NCBI RefSeq assembly: GCF_901709675.1
Contig: NC_051094.1
Location: 372,001-436,000 of the forward strand
DNA from: Syngnathus acus
Taxonomy: Eukaryota > Chordata > Actinopteri > Syngnathiformes > Syngnathidae
Direction: 5' to 3'
Length of the DNA: 64,000 nucleotides
Shown: positions 13,379 through 42,004 of the stretch, piece by piece
Layout: every line of letters begins with the position of its first letter
How positions within the stretch are numbered: position 1 is the first letter of the stretch
Program-made: the position numbers and the translations under genes
Notes under the pieces: model-generated
The model's database searches: none
Told to the model about the DNA's origin: nothing
The model's input: only the letters and a program-made list of their open reading frames with translations

Positions 13379-13680
13379 CCGAGCCTCGCAGAGCAGGATT
13401 TTAAAGTTGCATGACAATTATTAGTACGGTACAAATTGTGAACATGTTATAATTTATAGGTGTAAATTAAGGATATTGCTTTTATCGGAAATGATTAGCT
13501 ATTACGGAAGGGTTAGGGTTTTATGAAGTATGTCCCCCTTGGCTGTCCGTACTGCGGTTTCCAAAGCGCGAGTTGGGGCGTCCGTTTGTCACTCGCCTGT
13601 TTCCCCCTCCCCTCCCCTCCCCTCCTCGACGCGACGCGACGCGACGCGGCGCGGAGAATTGCTTGCCGAGGGAGGGAAAC

Positions 13681-31266
<17,586 letters not shown>

Positions 31267-31741
31267 ACGCTTGTGCCTGAGCATGCTGGCATGCGTGAGT
31301 GTGGACTGTATGTGCGTGCGTGCGTGCCTTCAATAATCTTCTTCATCATCATGATGATGACCGTGGTTCCTTGGCATGTTGCATTGCTTGATGGCGTCTT
31401 TCCATGGATGCAATCATTTCTTCCCCTTCTGTGTCACTCTTGACAAATGATTGCGCTTGTTGCAGCTTGACTTGTGTGCACTTTAATCTGATGTCGGTTT
31501 GCACGTTCCTTGTGCCAATTTCAAACCATTCTTGATGAAAACGTGACGGACGGACGGTTCAGTAGCGGGCCTCTCGTTCCCGACGGTACTGCTGCGCTTG
31601 ACCTTTCGGAGGATCGCGACTGGTTTGGTTTAATCCAGTGCTGATGAGGGTCATGGTTGCCGTGGTGATGCTGCACTATATTGTGTGGCATCCAAAGGGA
31701 AGGCTTGCTGCTTTTTTGAATGCAGGTGCATTAAGAAGGTC

Positions 31742-31975
31742 TGTACGGGTTCATTTGCCGTGCGGCTTTTCAGCGAATGTTTTTTCAGACCAGTCAAAGC
31801 TGGCGTGCACTCGTTGGTGTACGGGTTCATTTGCCGTGTGGCTTTTCAGTGAATGTTTTTTCAGACCAGCCAAAGCTGGCGTGCACTCGTTCGTGTACGG
31901 GTTCATTTGCCGTGTGGCTTTTCAGTGAATGTTTTGTCAGACCAGTCAAAGCTGGCGTGCACTCGTTCGTTCGTT
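31742..31975 (+). repeat. 76-bp minisatellite, 3 copies, in the PI4KA 3'UTR
   Basis: TACGGGTTCATTTGCCGTG begins at 31744, 31820 and 31896, giving a 76-bp period. Each unit contains CAGACCAG(T/C)CAAAGCTGGC. It lies between the PI4KA stop (31266) and the likely polyA signal (32105), so it is probably transcribed into the 3'UTR. Confidence 0.93.
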
Positions 31976-32104
31976 CGTGTTAGTCGTACCGTCACTGATT
32001 GGAAAGATTTTGCGTCTCTTTGTACATTTCTAGCTGTGAGCCACCCATCCTCCGTCATCTTTTTCTATAGATGTATGCCTTTTGAATCCCAACATGCACC
32101 ATCA

Positions 32105-32110
32105 AATAAA
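32105..32110 (+). terminator. Probable PI4KA polyadenylation signal
   Basis: AATAAA 839 bp after the stop codon, followed by a T-rich then GT-rich stretch (TTGTGCGTGTTG). A second AATAAA near 32507 is an alternative. Confidence 0.5.
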
Positions 32111-33457
32111 GATTCTATTGATTTAAAGACACACTTGTGCGTGTTGCATTTGTTGTCAAAGACTTCAAGGCAGTTAGTCGAAATGTGCCCTGCAAAACAA
32201 ATCTGACGGTATAGGCTCCTTCACCTGAGACCCTCATTGGAACAATTCCAGTCATTATACGTACTCCTAATTGAAGCAATCCAGTCACCTAATTCGTCTT
32301 CCCTCTTTTTCCCACAATGTCCACGAGAGGGCGGCACAATCAAAATAATCGCTGAGAACCCAAGCGCTTCCTTCAAGAACACTAGCATAAACGTTCTCGT
32401 GTTTTGTTTGTTTGTGGTTTTCCGAGTAAAATATTGTAATTTATTCAAATATTTGTGCGCAATGTTAATTTATGTATTTATTTTAATTGTCATATGAACT
32501 AAGACAAATAAAAGGTTAGCACTGCTGGACGAGCAGTTGCTGCAATCGCATGATGCATTTCAAGCTACTAAAATGAATGTATATCATTTGGGGCACACCA
32601 AAGTGTTTTCTCGGTAGTATTTTGTCAAAAACAGACTCTTTTTTTTTTTTTTTTTTTAATTCTGGCTCTCTGTTACATTGATATTCTGCATAGTTGAAGT
32701 TTATTTCAATGGGGAAAAAAAAGCAAGCACGGTGGGAAGACGAGCGCTCACGTGACAAGGGTGGAACTGGGGCAAAAAGTGCCGATGCCTTTTTGACCGT
32801 TTCACGTTGGATTCATATTTCATTGCGTCTATCTATATACTGTAGATGTATTTTTCATGACCGCACATGTGAGTGTTGATGTTCATCTGATCCCTGCAGT
32901 CTCGCTCACTTGAAGAACAAGCTTGACACTCACCATTCAAGTCCACGACGACAACGATCGTGACATTATTCTCGGGGGGCAGATGGTGGCTGCGAGCACC
33001 GTGTTGATGACATCCACGGTAGTAAATAAATGACTATTTTCCACTTTCATGATGTGTAACCATCAAAGTGTTGCTAGCTAGAGAAAAGGCCATTTGTCCA
33101 AAGGCCGGCCACGGGCAGACAGTCAGGTCCATTGATGACACGCCGCTCGCTGCTCATCCAGGCCTCAATAGCAGCGTTTAAGTATGTGTGAGGGTCATTC
33201 TCCTCAAGTAGGACTTACATAGTACAGCTCATTTGAAGATACATTTTGAACTCCAAAATTAGCATTAGACCTATCCCCAAAAAATGTACAAAAAGTAACA
33301 TTATGATTCGTCTTGATTTTTTTTGCGGAGTTTGAGTGCTCACAGTGAGGGGGCACCCTTAACCCACTTAAGTGTATCAAATCATTAACCACCCATGTGA
33401 GGCCTTGTCAGCTACCAAAAAAAGACAACAACAACACTCTCTTTCTGTCTTGTGGTC

Positions 33458-33460
<3 letters not shown>

Positions 33461-33527
<67 letters not shown>
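33461..33527. repeat. (GT)n microsatellite
   Basis: A pure GT run of about 67 bp. Its cysteine-valine and threonine-histidine repeat ORFs are artefacts. Confidence 0.96.
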
Positions 33528-33529
<2 letters not shown>

Positions 33530-35445
33530 GTATGTGTCGGTGCCCACGTGTTATCCAACAATTGGCGCAGGCTGCTGAATGGGGGCCCTGTGTGGGCCCT
33601 CTCCTTATCATGTGACCTTTGATCTGTTTGGACTTGGTGACCAACAGACGCTGTGACGCACACATACGTCCAAAGTGGAAACAATGCAGTGCAGTGCAGT
33701 GCAGTCTCCTCCTCGGACGGACGTGTACGATATAGCCATCCAAAAGCAATATCTGACATTTTGTTTGTTGTTGGTGACCAGCAAGAGATTGTTTTTGCTA
33801 CTGTCAATTAAGTTCCATTGATGATGGATATATTGATATTATATTGATGAAGTGTTTCAGGATCAACATCAGCTATAAGCTTGCAACTGTCCTTGTCCTC
33901 CATTGAGTGCCGGCCACCCATGGCAACCGGGCCTCAACAAAAACCCTCTGCCACTCTCCCCGAAGCCGCCCGCCATCGCTGCAGTTGCCACGGAGACCCA
34001 TTGAGGTGCCCGGTGGTGACCCCTGACCTGAGGGGAGGCTGGTGGATGTGGCTGAAAGGCCGGGGCATCTGGGCTATCATCTGGCGCCTCACAAAGCCCC
34101 CTCGCCAGCTGGGGAGGAGGGCAGGACGGGGGGCACCAAAAACAGACAGCGAGAGCGAGGGAACACTCTCTTTTTCTTCGTGTCCTCTTCAGAGAGAGTG
34201 GCCATTGACACTGTGCATCTCATTAGGATCTGGCCCCCCTTCCCTGGGTCTGCATGGAGCCCAGAGTCTTGGCAGCTGCTTGGAGCATTCAAGCTCAAGT
34301 GCAGTGGTTGGAGGGGAAGATGGGCGGGAGATTGGGGGGGGGGCGGTTCTTGGACATATGCCACCATCACTGGGACTTACTGGTCATGGCCGGATTCAAC
34401 AGTGAAACCGCTATAATGCTTTTAGTCTGCTAGGGTAATGCTAATTAGCATGTGTGTTACACTGCTAGCAGCTTTTAAGCTAAGCAGCAAGGGGCAAAAT
34501 GGCTGCCCCCCCAAGATGGATACAAATTTCACTGCTTCAGATCCCAAGGACCAGAATACCGGCTTTGGAGCACTAAAGAACAATTTGGACTTGTGTTTTC
34601 AGAGATGTGTGTGCGAGTGCAGAACACAGCAGGACTGTTGTCAAAACAAAATGTGCCATAGAGGGGTGTCATGAGAGGTGAGAAGGGGGAGGGGCATATG
34701 CTAATCAGGTGCTACAGAATGCAGCATCGTCACAGCTTTATTGAAATAAAAGGCACTTTTATATTGTGAGCATGCGGGTGTTCCAAGAAATAAAAAAGAT
34801 GTCTATTTTTTTAATAAACCCCCCCCCCCCACCATATCACGTCTTCAGAAATCAGCGTCAACTCTTTTGCCCCACCCGTCCGGCCGGGAACCCCCATGGC
34901 CCCACCACCGCACATCCTTTTTTCTATCTGTCATCTGTGCTGATGAATGGGGCTTTGCGTGTGGATTTTAATTACTGCTCTGTGGAGGTGGGAATTGGCC
35001 ATGCATTAAATTGGAATGAGACGCATTATTCCCCCCCCCCCCTCGCCAGCAGGGGAGGAAGCAGCGCGAGGGTTACTGTATATTAATTGAACCATTCAGT
35101 GGCACACAGTTGAAGCTGGAAGACCCTAACAAATGCACACGGGAAAGGCTGGTGAAAAGTCAAAAGATCCATTTGGAGCTTGAAAGAACAAAATGTTGCT
35201 CCCCTCCCTCGGTGGGCAACATAAAAGTGAGTTGGTGGTCACGGGGCTTCAACTCTGTGGATTGTTGCGGGCGGCTGCCGTGAAGGTCTTCCGTTTGGCT
35301 CCTGTTTGACGTGGGTCAAATTGCAAGTTGCACCCAAGCCATTAAATAACACGGAGTCCATTCACACCCGGGCCGGGCATAAAAGACTCGAGAGTGCCGC
35401 ATGTGACGCTTTTGAAAAGTTGCCTTTATGGATGATCAAGTGGTT

Positions 35446-35446
35446 G

Positions 35447-35518
<72 letters not shown>

Positions 35519-35606
35519 CGTGGCTGCCTGCCTGCGTGGCTGCCTGCCTGCGTGGCTGCCTGCCTGCGTGGCTGCCTGCCTGCGTGGCTGACTGCGTGGC
35601 TGCCTG
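35446..35606. repeat. (CCTG)n array with GCGTGGCTGCCT variant units
   Basis: About 70 bp of pure CCTG units, then five or more 16-bp units of the form CTGCCTGCGTGGCTGC. It is the same family as 6108-6180, 41731-42004 and 52291-52799, here in the CCTG orientation. Confidence 0.95.
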
Positions 35607-36260
35607 CGTCTTCATCCCAGTTCACGTTGACTGAAACACACATTGCCATGGTGTCTTGCCCAAAATAGCCCCCCTTGCCCAGCCTCCACCATGATGCCAC
35701 TCAGTCTGTCATCGTCTGAAAAAGCTGTTTGAATTGATCAATCTCCCACACTGTGACTGTTGATGTGACTTGAGGGAGGGAGGGCGGCCAGGGCGGCCAG
35801 GGCGGCCAGGGCGGCCAGGGCGTCCGCATTTCCTGTGGATGATTAACCGGCGCTTGATAAGAGCGTGCGTGACCTCAAGTGGCTCCACTTGATCACACTT
35901 GTTCCATGTTGTGTCCGGAAGATAGATGAGCATGTGCATCTGACAAACACGCAATCACATGATGCGCATGGGGGTCCGGTGGGGGGAGTCAACACATGGT
36001 CATCTGCAGTCAGCTGAGAGAGAGGCTGTTGATAAGAAAAGAAGCCAGACGGGCAAAGGACAGCCAAGGCGTGACCTGGCAAACAACATGGCATCAAACC
36101 AACTATTCAGCTCTTCTTGTAAACTTGCTCCGAACATCATGGCTGCCCACTCTTGACGATGCAATCAACTCACTGTCTCCACAGAGTAAGAGCAATGAAG
36201 GACGGCGTTCATCTGAGACGACGCCTTCTCCGGCTGCTGTGGATGGACGTAAAAAACACA

Positions 36261-36315
36261 TTCCCACACCGAGAGTTGAACTCGGGGCGCAACCCAGGAA
36301 TCCTAACCGCTAGAC
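36261..36315 (-). pseudogene. tRNA-Glu-like sequence, 3' part, interrupted
   Basis: On the - strand it reads from the D-loop (GTCTAGCGGTTAGGATTCCTGG) through a perfect T stem (CCGAG/CTCGG with TTCAACT loop) to the 3' acceptor strand TGTGGGA. The missing 5' acceptor strand and start of the D arm lie 2.8 kb away at 39097-39113. Joined, the sequence would be about 64 nt, against 72 for tRNA-Glu. The anticodon stem-loop is short and lacks a readable TTC or CTC anticodon, so this was probably a pseudogene or tRNA-derived repeat before it was split. Confidence 0.8.
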
Positions 36316-36360
36316 CAGTGTGCATCGGCACATGCTCACTTTTATGTGTGTGTTGCTGTT

Positions 36361-36720
36361 AGGGTTGGCTCGTGAGTGAACTATTCGTTCAAAAGAACGG
36401 TTTCGTTTTCAGTGAACGAAACACTTCCTAAAGTGATTCGTTCTTTTTTCAGTTCATAAGACTTCAACCAGTGGGTGTCGGTAATGCGCATTGAAGCTGG
36501 TGCCACCACGCCGTAAATCAAAACGAAGAAGAAAATGATGTCACTTCCCGTTCACGAACGAGTCGAGAATTGCTTTTCCCGTTCCCCAACTGAACGGAGC
36601 TGTGAGTCAACGAGTCAGTGAGTGAGTGATTTGCATTTCCAGTTCATCGCGAGAACGGATCAGTGAGGGAACGAATCGTGACTTTCCCGTTCGCGAACGA
36701 GTTCATGGGTCAAGTGCCTT
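36361..36720. repeat. GAACGA/TCGTTC inverted-motif block
   Basis: Repeated short inverted motifs such as ATTCGTTC AAAA GAACGGTTTCG, CAGTGAACGAAACACTT and CGTTCGCGAACGAG. It lies in the unpaired left part of the fold-back element and begins after TTAGGGTTGGCTCG. It looks like the remains of another mobile element, of a family I do not recognise. Confidence 0.45.
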
Positions 36721-37274
36721 CCCGTGCATCAAAGGATCAGTCAGGGAATGTGGTGCGTCTCCCTCCTGGCGTCAACTATGTAAGCCAGAATGTCCATTTA
36801 CGATTTGCCAAGGAAAGAAAAGAACCACTCACTTCTTTTATGCACGTTTTCTCCAAGCTAACGGCTAACTCTATTGCATGAAGGGATGCGCCGTGATGCA
36901 ACAACGGGGAGATGACGCTTCTCTTTGGGTCATCTTGATTTTAGAACACTTCAAATAACGTGGATGCATATATACGCCTAAATATTGTTATCCAATATAT
37001 CTACTGCAATTTCACATTAGATTGCTGGTTTGAAATGTACTTTTAATATTCTTATTATTTTCAAATAAACCTTTATGTTAAAACGTGTCTGGTGTTTTAT
37101 TCCTTGTTTTTTTATTCGCCAATTAAAACATAAAAAGCAGACATTTGGTTAACTGCTTTATATGACAATATGTGTAGGTACACCTCATGGACACTTCAAC
37201 AGGTACACTACACGAGGTAAAAAAATAAAAAATAAATAAAGGGTTCATTGCACAATAAAAGCACCTTCATACAC

Positions 37275-37352
37275 ATTCTCACACCTGGGATCGAACCAAG
37301 TTCTTCCCGATCAAGAGCCCGTGTCATTAACCACTCGGCTATTGCGACCTGG
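37275..37352 (-). repeat. tRNA-like module (A and B box) in the left arm
   Basis: On the - strand: A box TAGCCGAGTGG (37331-37341) and B box GGTTCGATCCC (37287-37297), at tRNA-like spacing with a GTCGCAATAGCC 5' region. It resembles the Leu/Ser class of tRNA heads used by SINEs. It is an internal pol III promoter by consensus. No clean cloverleaf with an anticodon is seen. Confidence 0.65.
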
Positions 37353-37442
37353 CACGCTACGCTCGTCAGCACTGTTTTGTACTAGTGATGTGCATTCCAG
37401 TTCTCTGAATTGAATTGAATCTTTAGAATCGGTTCAGAATAT

Positions 37443-37990
37443 TTAACGAGGGAATCACACGGACACTCCATTAGGTACACCGCCATTTTCAAGTGTACCT
37501 AATAACAGGCCACTTTATTAAGGAAATATCATGGTCAAAGGTCACAGGTGTCAAGCTCTAGTCCTTGGGGCCGCGTTCCAACATGTTTTCCAAGTGACCC
37601 TCGTTAAGCGCACCTGCGTGAAAACTTTTAGCTCCTTTCACGTTCCGCAGGAGCTAAAACTTTTCACGCAGGTGCGCTTAACGAGGGAATCACACGGACA
37701 CTCCATTAGGTACACCACCATTTTCAAGTGGACCTAATAACAGGCCACTCTATTAGGGAAATATCATGGTCAAAGGTCACAGGTGGCAAGCTCTAGTCCT
37801 CGGGGCCGCGTTCCAATATGTTTTCCAAGTGACCCTCGTTAAGCGCACCTGCGTGAAAAGTTTTAGCTCCTTTCACGTTCCGCAGGAGCTAAAACTTTTC
37901 ACGCAGGTGCACTTAACGAGGGAATCACACGGACACTCCATTAGGTACACCGCCATTTTCAAGTGTACCTATTATCAGGCCACTTTTATT
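37443..37990. repeat. 235-bp tandem units (2+ copies) in the left arm
   Basis: TTAACGAGGGAATCACACGG begins at about 37443, 37678 and 37914, a 235-236 bp period. Each unit has its own inner hairpin (AGCTAAAACTTTTCACGCAG and its complement around CCTTTCACGTTCCG). The mirrored right arm carries the matching start near 38140 and 38375, one unit fewer. Copy number has therefore changed in one arm after the palindrome formed. Confidence 0.88.
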
Positions 37991-38469
37991 AAGGAAATAT
38001 CATGGTCAAAGGTCACAGGTGTCAAGCTCTAGTCCTCGGGGCCGCATTCCAACATGTTTTCCAAAATAATAAAGTGGCCTGTTATTAGGTACACTTGAAA
38101 ATGGCGGTGTACCTAATGGAGTGTCCGTGTGATTCCCTCGTTAAGTGCACCTGCGTGAAAAGTTTTAGCTCCTGCGGAACGTGAAAGTGACCTAAAAGTT
38201 TTCACGCAGGTGCGCTTAACGAGGGTCACTTGGAAAACATGTTGGAACGCGGCCCCGAGGACTAGAGCTTGACACCTGTGACCTTTGACCATGATATTGC
38301 CCTCATAAAGTGGCCTGTTATTAGGTACACTTGAAAATGGCGGTGTACCTAATGGAGTGTCCGTGTGATTCCCTCGTTAAATATTCTGAACCGATTCTAA
38401 AGATTCAGTTCAATTCAGAGAACTGGAATGCACATCACTAGTACAAAACAGTGCAGACAACCATGGAGT

Positions 38470-38545
38470 GCCAGGTCGCAATTGCCGACTGGTTAATGAC
38501 ACGGCCTCTTGATTGGGAGAAACTTTGTTCGATCCCAGGTGTGAG
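38470..38545 (+). repeat. tRNA-like module in the right arm, mirrored copy
   Basis: This is the inverted counterpart of 37275-37352. It has diverged boxes: TTGCCGACTGG in place of the A box and TGTTCGATCCC for the B box. The other copy keeps the better consensus. Confidence 0.65.
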
Positions 38546-39096
38546 AATGTGCTTTTGTTGTACAATTAACCCTTTACTTATTTCTGCTTTTATTTATTTA
38601 TTTTTTACCTTTTGAAGTATCCATGAGGTGTACCTACACATATTGTCATATAAAGCAGTTAACCAAATGTCTGATTTTTATGTTTTAATTGGCGAATAAA
38701 AAAACAAGGAATAAAACACCAGACAAGTTTTAACATAAAGGTTTATTTGAAAATAATAAGAATATTAAAAGTACATTTCAAACCAGCAATCTAATGTGAA
38801 ATTGCAGTAGATATATTGGATAACAATATTTAGGCGTATATAGGCATACACGTTATTTAAAAACTACTACGAGTGTTCTAAAATCAAGATGACCCAAAGA
38901 GAAGCGTCATCTCCCCGTTGTTGCATAACGGCGCATCCCTTCATGCAATAGAGTTAGCCGTTAGCTTGGAGAAAACGTGCATAAAAGAAGTGGTGTTTCA
39001 GTGAGTGGTTCTTTCTTTCCTTGGCAAATGGTAAATGGACATTCTTTTTTCCAATGAAAAGGTGTCCCGTGAATGAAAAAAGGTTGGGAAACACTG

Positions 39097-39113
39097 CGCT
39101 AGACCATATGGGA
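39097..39113 (-). pseudogene. tRNA-Glu-like sequence, 5' part, interrupted
   Basis: On the - strand TCCCATATGGTCTAGCG is exactly the 5' acceptor strand and start of the D arm of vertebrate tRNA-Glu. Its 7-nt acceptor strand pairs with TGTGGGA of the 3' part at 36261 (one T-G wobble). The last 8 nt are the target-site duplication of the inserted element. Confidence 0.8.
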
Positions 39114-39579
39114 CCTGCCAGAAGTCCTTCCTCTCTGTCATAGCCCATTAAGCAACGTTGAACGAAAGCGGCCAGCATCAGCCAATCGGCTCTTAACAGA
39201 ACTCTGGCAGGCTGCTTACATTTGGGAATGTTGTCATTCAATGCTGCTGTTTGTGCAGCCCGCTTTTTACCAAGTCTTCCCAAACAGCCTAGCTTAGCAG
39301 TAGCGCCTCACTGTTTGGGGGAAATTGTGGCTTGGGTGTCAAAGGACTCCAGATGGGGCTCTGCAATTTCCACTCATCATTATCCAACATTCCTTTTTAG
39401 TGCAGCACGGTTTTGTTATCGACCAACTTTCATCTTCATCTTTGGATCCTCTCTTCTGCACTCCTGAGCACCACCTCGCTCCCTCCCTCCCTCCCCTGTG
39501 ATTCTCACTAGGAGGGCTGGCAACCAGCCATACACGGTAAGGCCTTCCTCCGATGGTCTTCCCTTCTTGGCAGAACGCC

Positions 39580-39581
<2 letters not shown>

Positions 39582-39653
<72 letters not shown>

Positions 39654-39662
39654 GTGTGTGTG
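39582..39662. repeat. (GT)n microsatellite
   Basis: A GT run of about 80 bp with one GC interruption. Confidence 0.96.
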
Positions 39663-40867
39663 CAGTGAAGGGGCCAGCCAGCTTCCTCATAATCGTTGCC
39701 ATTCAGCACCTCGTCAGAGTGTGTCCGTGTTTACATGAGAGGGGTCATGGAGCAGGCAACAACTCTCGCTCATTCCTTTTCCCTATACACACACACACAC
39801 ACACAAGCGCTCCTACGACTTGAAACTTTTGCCAGCTTACAACACGACGTAATAAATTTGCCACAGGTCCTACTTGGTCCATCTAGTCAATGTGAGTGTA
39901 AGGCTCCATATTGTTTGTGCAGTTTGTAATGGCAGCATAACAAGCAGCCTCCTTTTTTGATGGGCGATTTGGCTTCAAGTAGTAAAACGGGACAGCTCAG
40001 TCATCGCACGGCTGTAAATCACGCTTTTTTTTAATCTTTTTATTCGATTCATTCTATTTATTTTTTATTTTATGCACTGATCGGTTGGCACTTTTTAAAT
40101 TTCGTTGTACATGTGTGACAATGACAATAAAGATCTATTCTATTCAACGACAGGTAACCATGGCAACTGCGCCGCAACTTGATTTGCCCCACAGGTAGGA
40201 AGAATCCTGTTGGAAAACACGGCAATCGATAAGAAGCCTTCATTTAGCAACATTACGCTCATAAAATTGATCATTGGGAACACTAGCAGGAATTTGACAA
40301 TAAAAATTGTCAAAATGTTGTCCAATAACGCGCCGACAATTACCGTTGACATCTTTCAGCATTGAAGTTGTCTGATACAACACCATACTTAAATTGCTTT
40401 AGCACGTTGATGTCAGCGTATAATAGACGCCGTACACGCCAGGCCACTGGAAATATTTGACCCAAAATGAGACGAGTCGAACTGATCACAATAGTTAAGA
40501 CTGGTCATGCCTGGTTTCATTGATGAAATAAGCAGTAGAATAAGTCCATTTTCTTTCAACCTACTGAGCCACGCAGTCAAAGTTTGAACATTGAAGAACA
40601 AAAGCAATGGATACATGCAAAGCTTTGCGATTTACGGCCTGCCGGTGGTGGCAGTTGGGGCGAGCCACGAGGAGGGCAACCAGTACCACAGGTTTGCGAG
40701 AAGCCATTACAAAGGCAGAAAAGATTCCCCTGGCATGGAGGAATGTGGCTCGTTCTCTCTCACATCCCCTCTGTAATCTGTTATTCTTTTTTTTTTTTTT
40801 CTTCCCCCTCTAATAGGTACCCTCTGCACTCCTCCCCGAGGGCCCGTGGGCCATTTGCATGCTTGGG

Positions 40868-40871
<4 letters not shown>

Positions 40872-40918
<47 letters not shown>

Positions 40919-40936
40919 GTGTGTGCGTGCGTGCGT
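40872..40936. repeat. (GT)n microsatellite
   Basis: A GT run of about 50 bp passing into TGTGCGTGCGTGCG. Confidence 0.94.
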
Positions 40937-41730
40937 GTGAGCAGTTGAACTGTCTGTTTGAATCCCAAATAGCCCAGGGACGTGCCAGCTCAAAAATGAT
41001 GAAAGGTCTTCAAGTGTGGCCCTGACTAGCTTTGGGGCTGTCTAAATAGTATTAGCATCCAGCCTGTCACACAGTTAATATTCATGCTCCTGCTACCTGA
41101 CTCTCGCTGAGGGTTCTTATTGACACATGCCTCGTCAACCGGTTCCTGCCGCTAATGCGCGTGATGGCTTTTTGGCGTACGCGTGTGCCAAAAGAGATTT
41201 GGAACCCCTTACATTCACACAACTTCTGCTCCGTTTTTTGTTGTTGTTTTTTTTGAATTCCGTTTGTCCGGCCAGATTTTAAGTACACGTCCAACATTTT
41301 CAAGTCACTGACATTCGTTTTGATGTGTCGATTCAAAATATAAAGATGATTATTGGACGAAACCTAAATTGTGACTTCATTATGGAATGCAGGCTGGAAT
41401 TTAATACTAACTAACTTGCTTCTAGTATCCAAATGTCATTCATCACACAGAGAGCCCGGCACTCGTTAGCAGCTCGGCTCAAATGAGCTCGTGCAAACGA
41501 CACGTTGCGCACATACTCAGACATTGTCGCCGTGTTTTAGTCAAACACCCGATGAGAGCGAAGACGGTGCAAATGTGATGAAACAAATGAGGTTTGAATG
41601 TTTGCATAACAAAACAGCAGACTTGATGTTTTGTATCTTTTTTTTTTTGCATTATTTTCCTGGTATGTTGCTGAAGACAAAACAGCAGCATTGAGCTTAG
41701 CGCTACTCGAGTGATTCTCCAAGCAGATTA

Positions 41731-42004
<274 letters not shown>

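Larger units (their letters stand above)
32111..36260. other. Intergenic, no gene recognised
   Basis: No exon-like coding block with homology that I can recognise. Contents: a (GT)n run (33461-33527), homopolymer runs, a CCTG-type array (35446-35606), five GGGCGGCCA-type decamers near 35782-35822, and a G/C-rich stretch near 33900-34350 whose ORF (33881-34405) is compositionally biased and matches no family I know. Confidence 0.6.
36316..39096. mobile_element. hAT-like fold-back DNA transposon (non-autonomous), 2.78 kb
   Basis: The element is bounded by an 8-bp target duplication CGCTAGAC (36308-36315 and 39097-39104). The outermost bases form a short inverted match: CAGTGT at the left, AACACTG at the right. 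The right end, read inward, is CAGTGTTTCCCAACC, the classic hAT-Charlie-type terminus. The body is a huge palindrome: left arm about 36788-37990, right arm about 38063-39056, separated by about 70 bp. Each arm holds tRNA-like sequence and 235-bp repeats. There is no transposase ORF, so it is non-autonomous. The left 470 bp (36316-36787) are not mirrored at the right and are full of GAACGA/TCGTTC inverted motifs. They may be a later insertion or rearrangement that replaced the left terminus. Confidence 0.82.

Noticed and set aside
33372-33807. Cys-Val and Thr-His repeat ORFs
   Set aside because: Products of the (GT)n run. The same applies at 39.4-39.8 kb.
33881-34405. A 174-aa ORF in the intergenic region
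   Set aside because: Biased Pro/Ser/Gly composition, no family similarity I can recognise, and no upstream promoter or polyA features.
36261-36315. A functional tRNA-Glu gene
   Set aside because: It lacks the 5' acceptor strand (separated by 2.8 kb), and the anticodon arm is too short to present a Glu anticodon.
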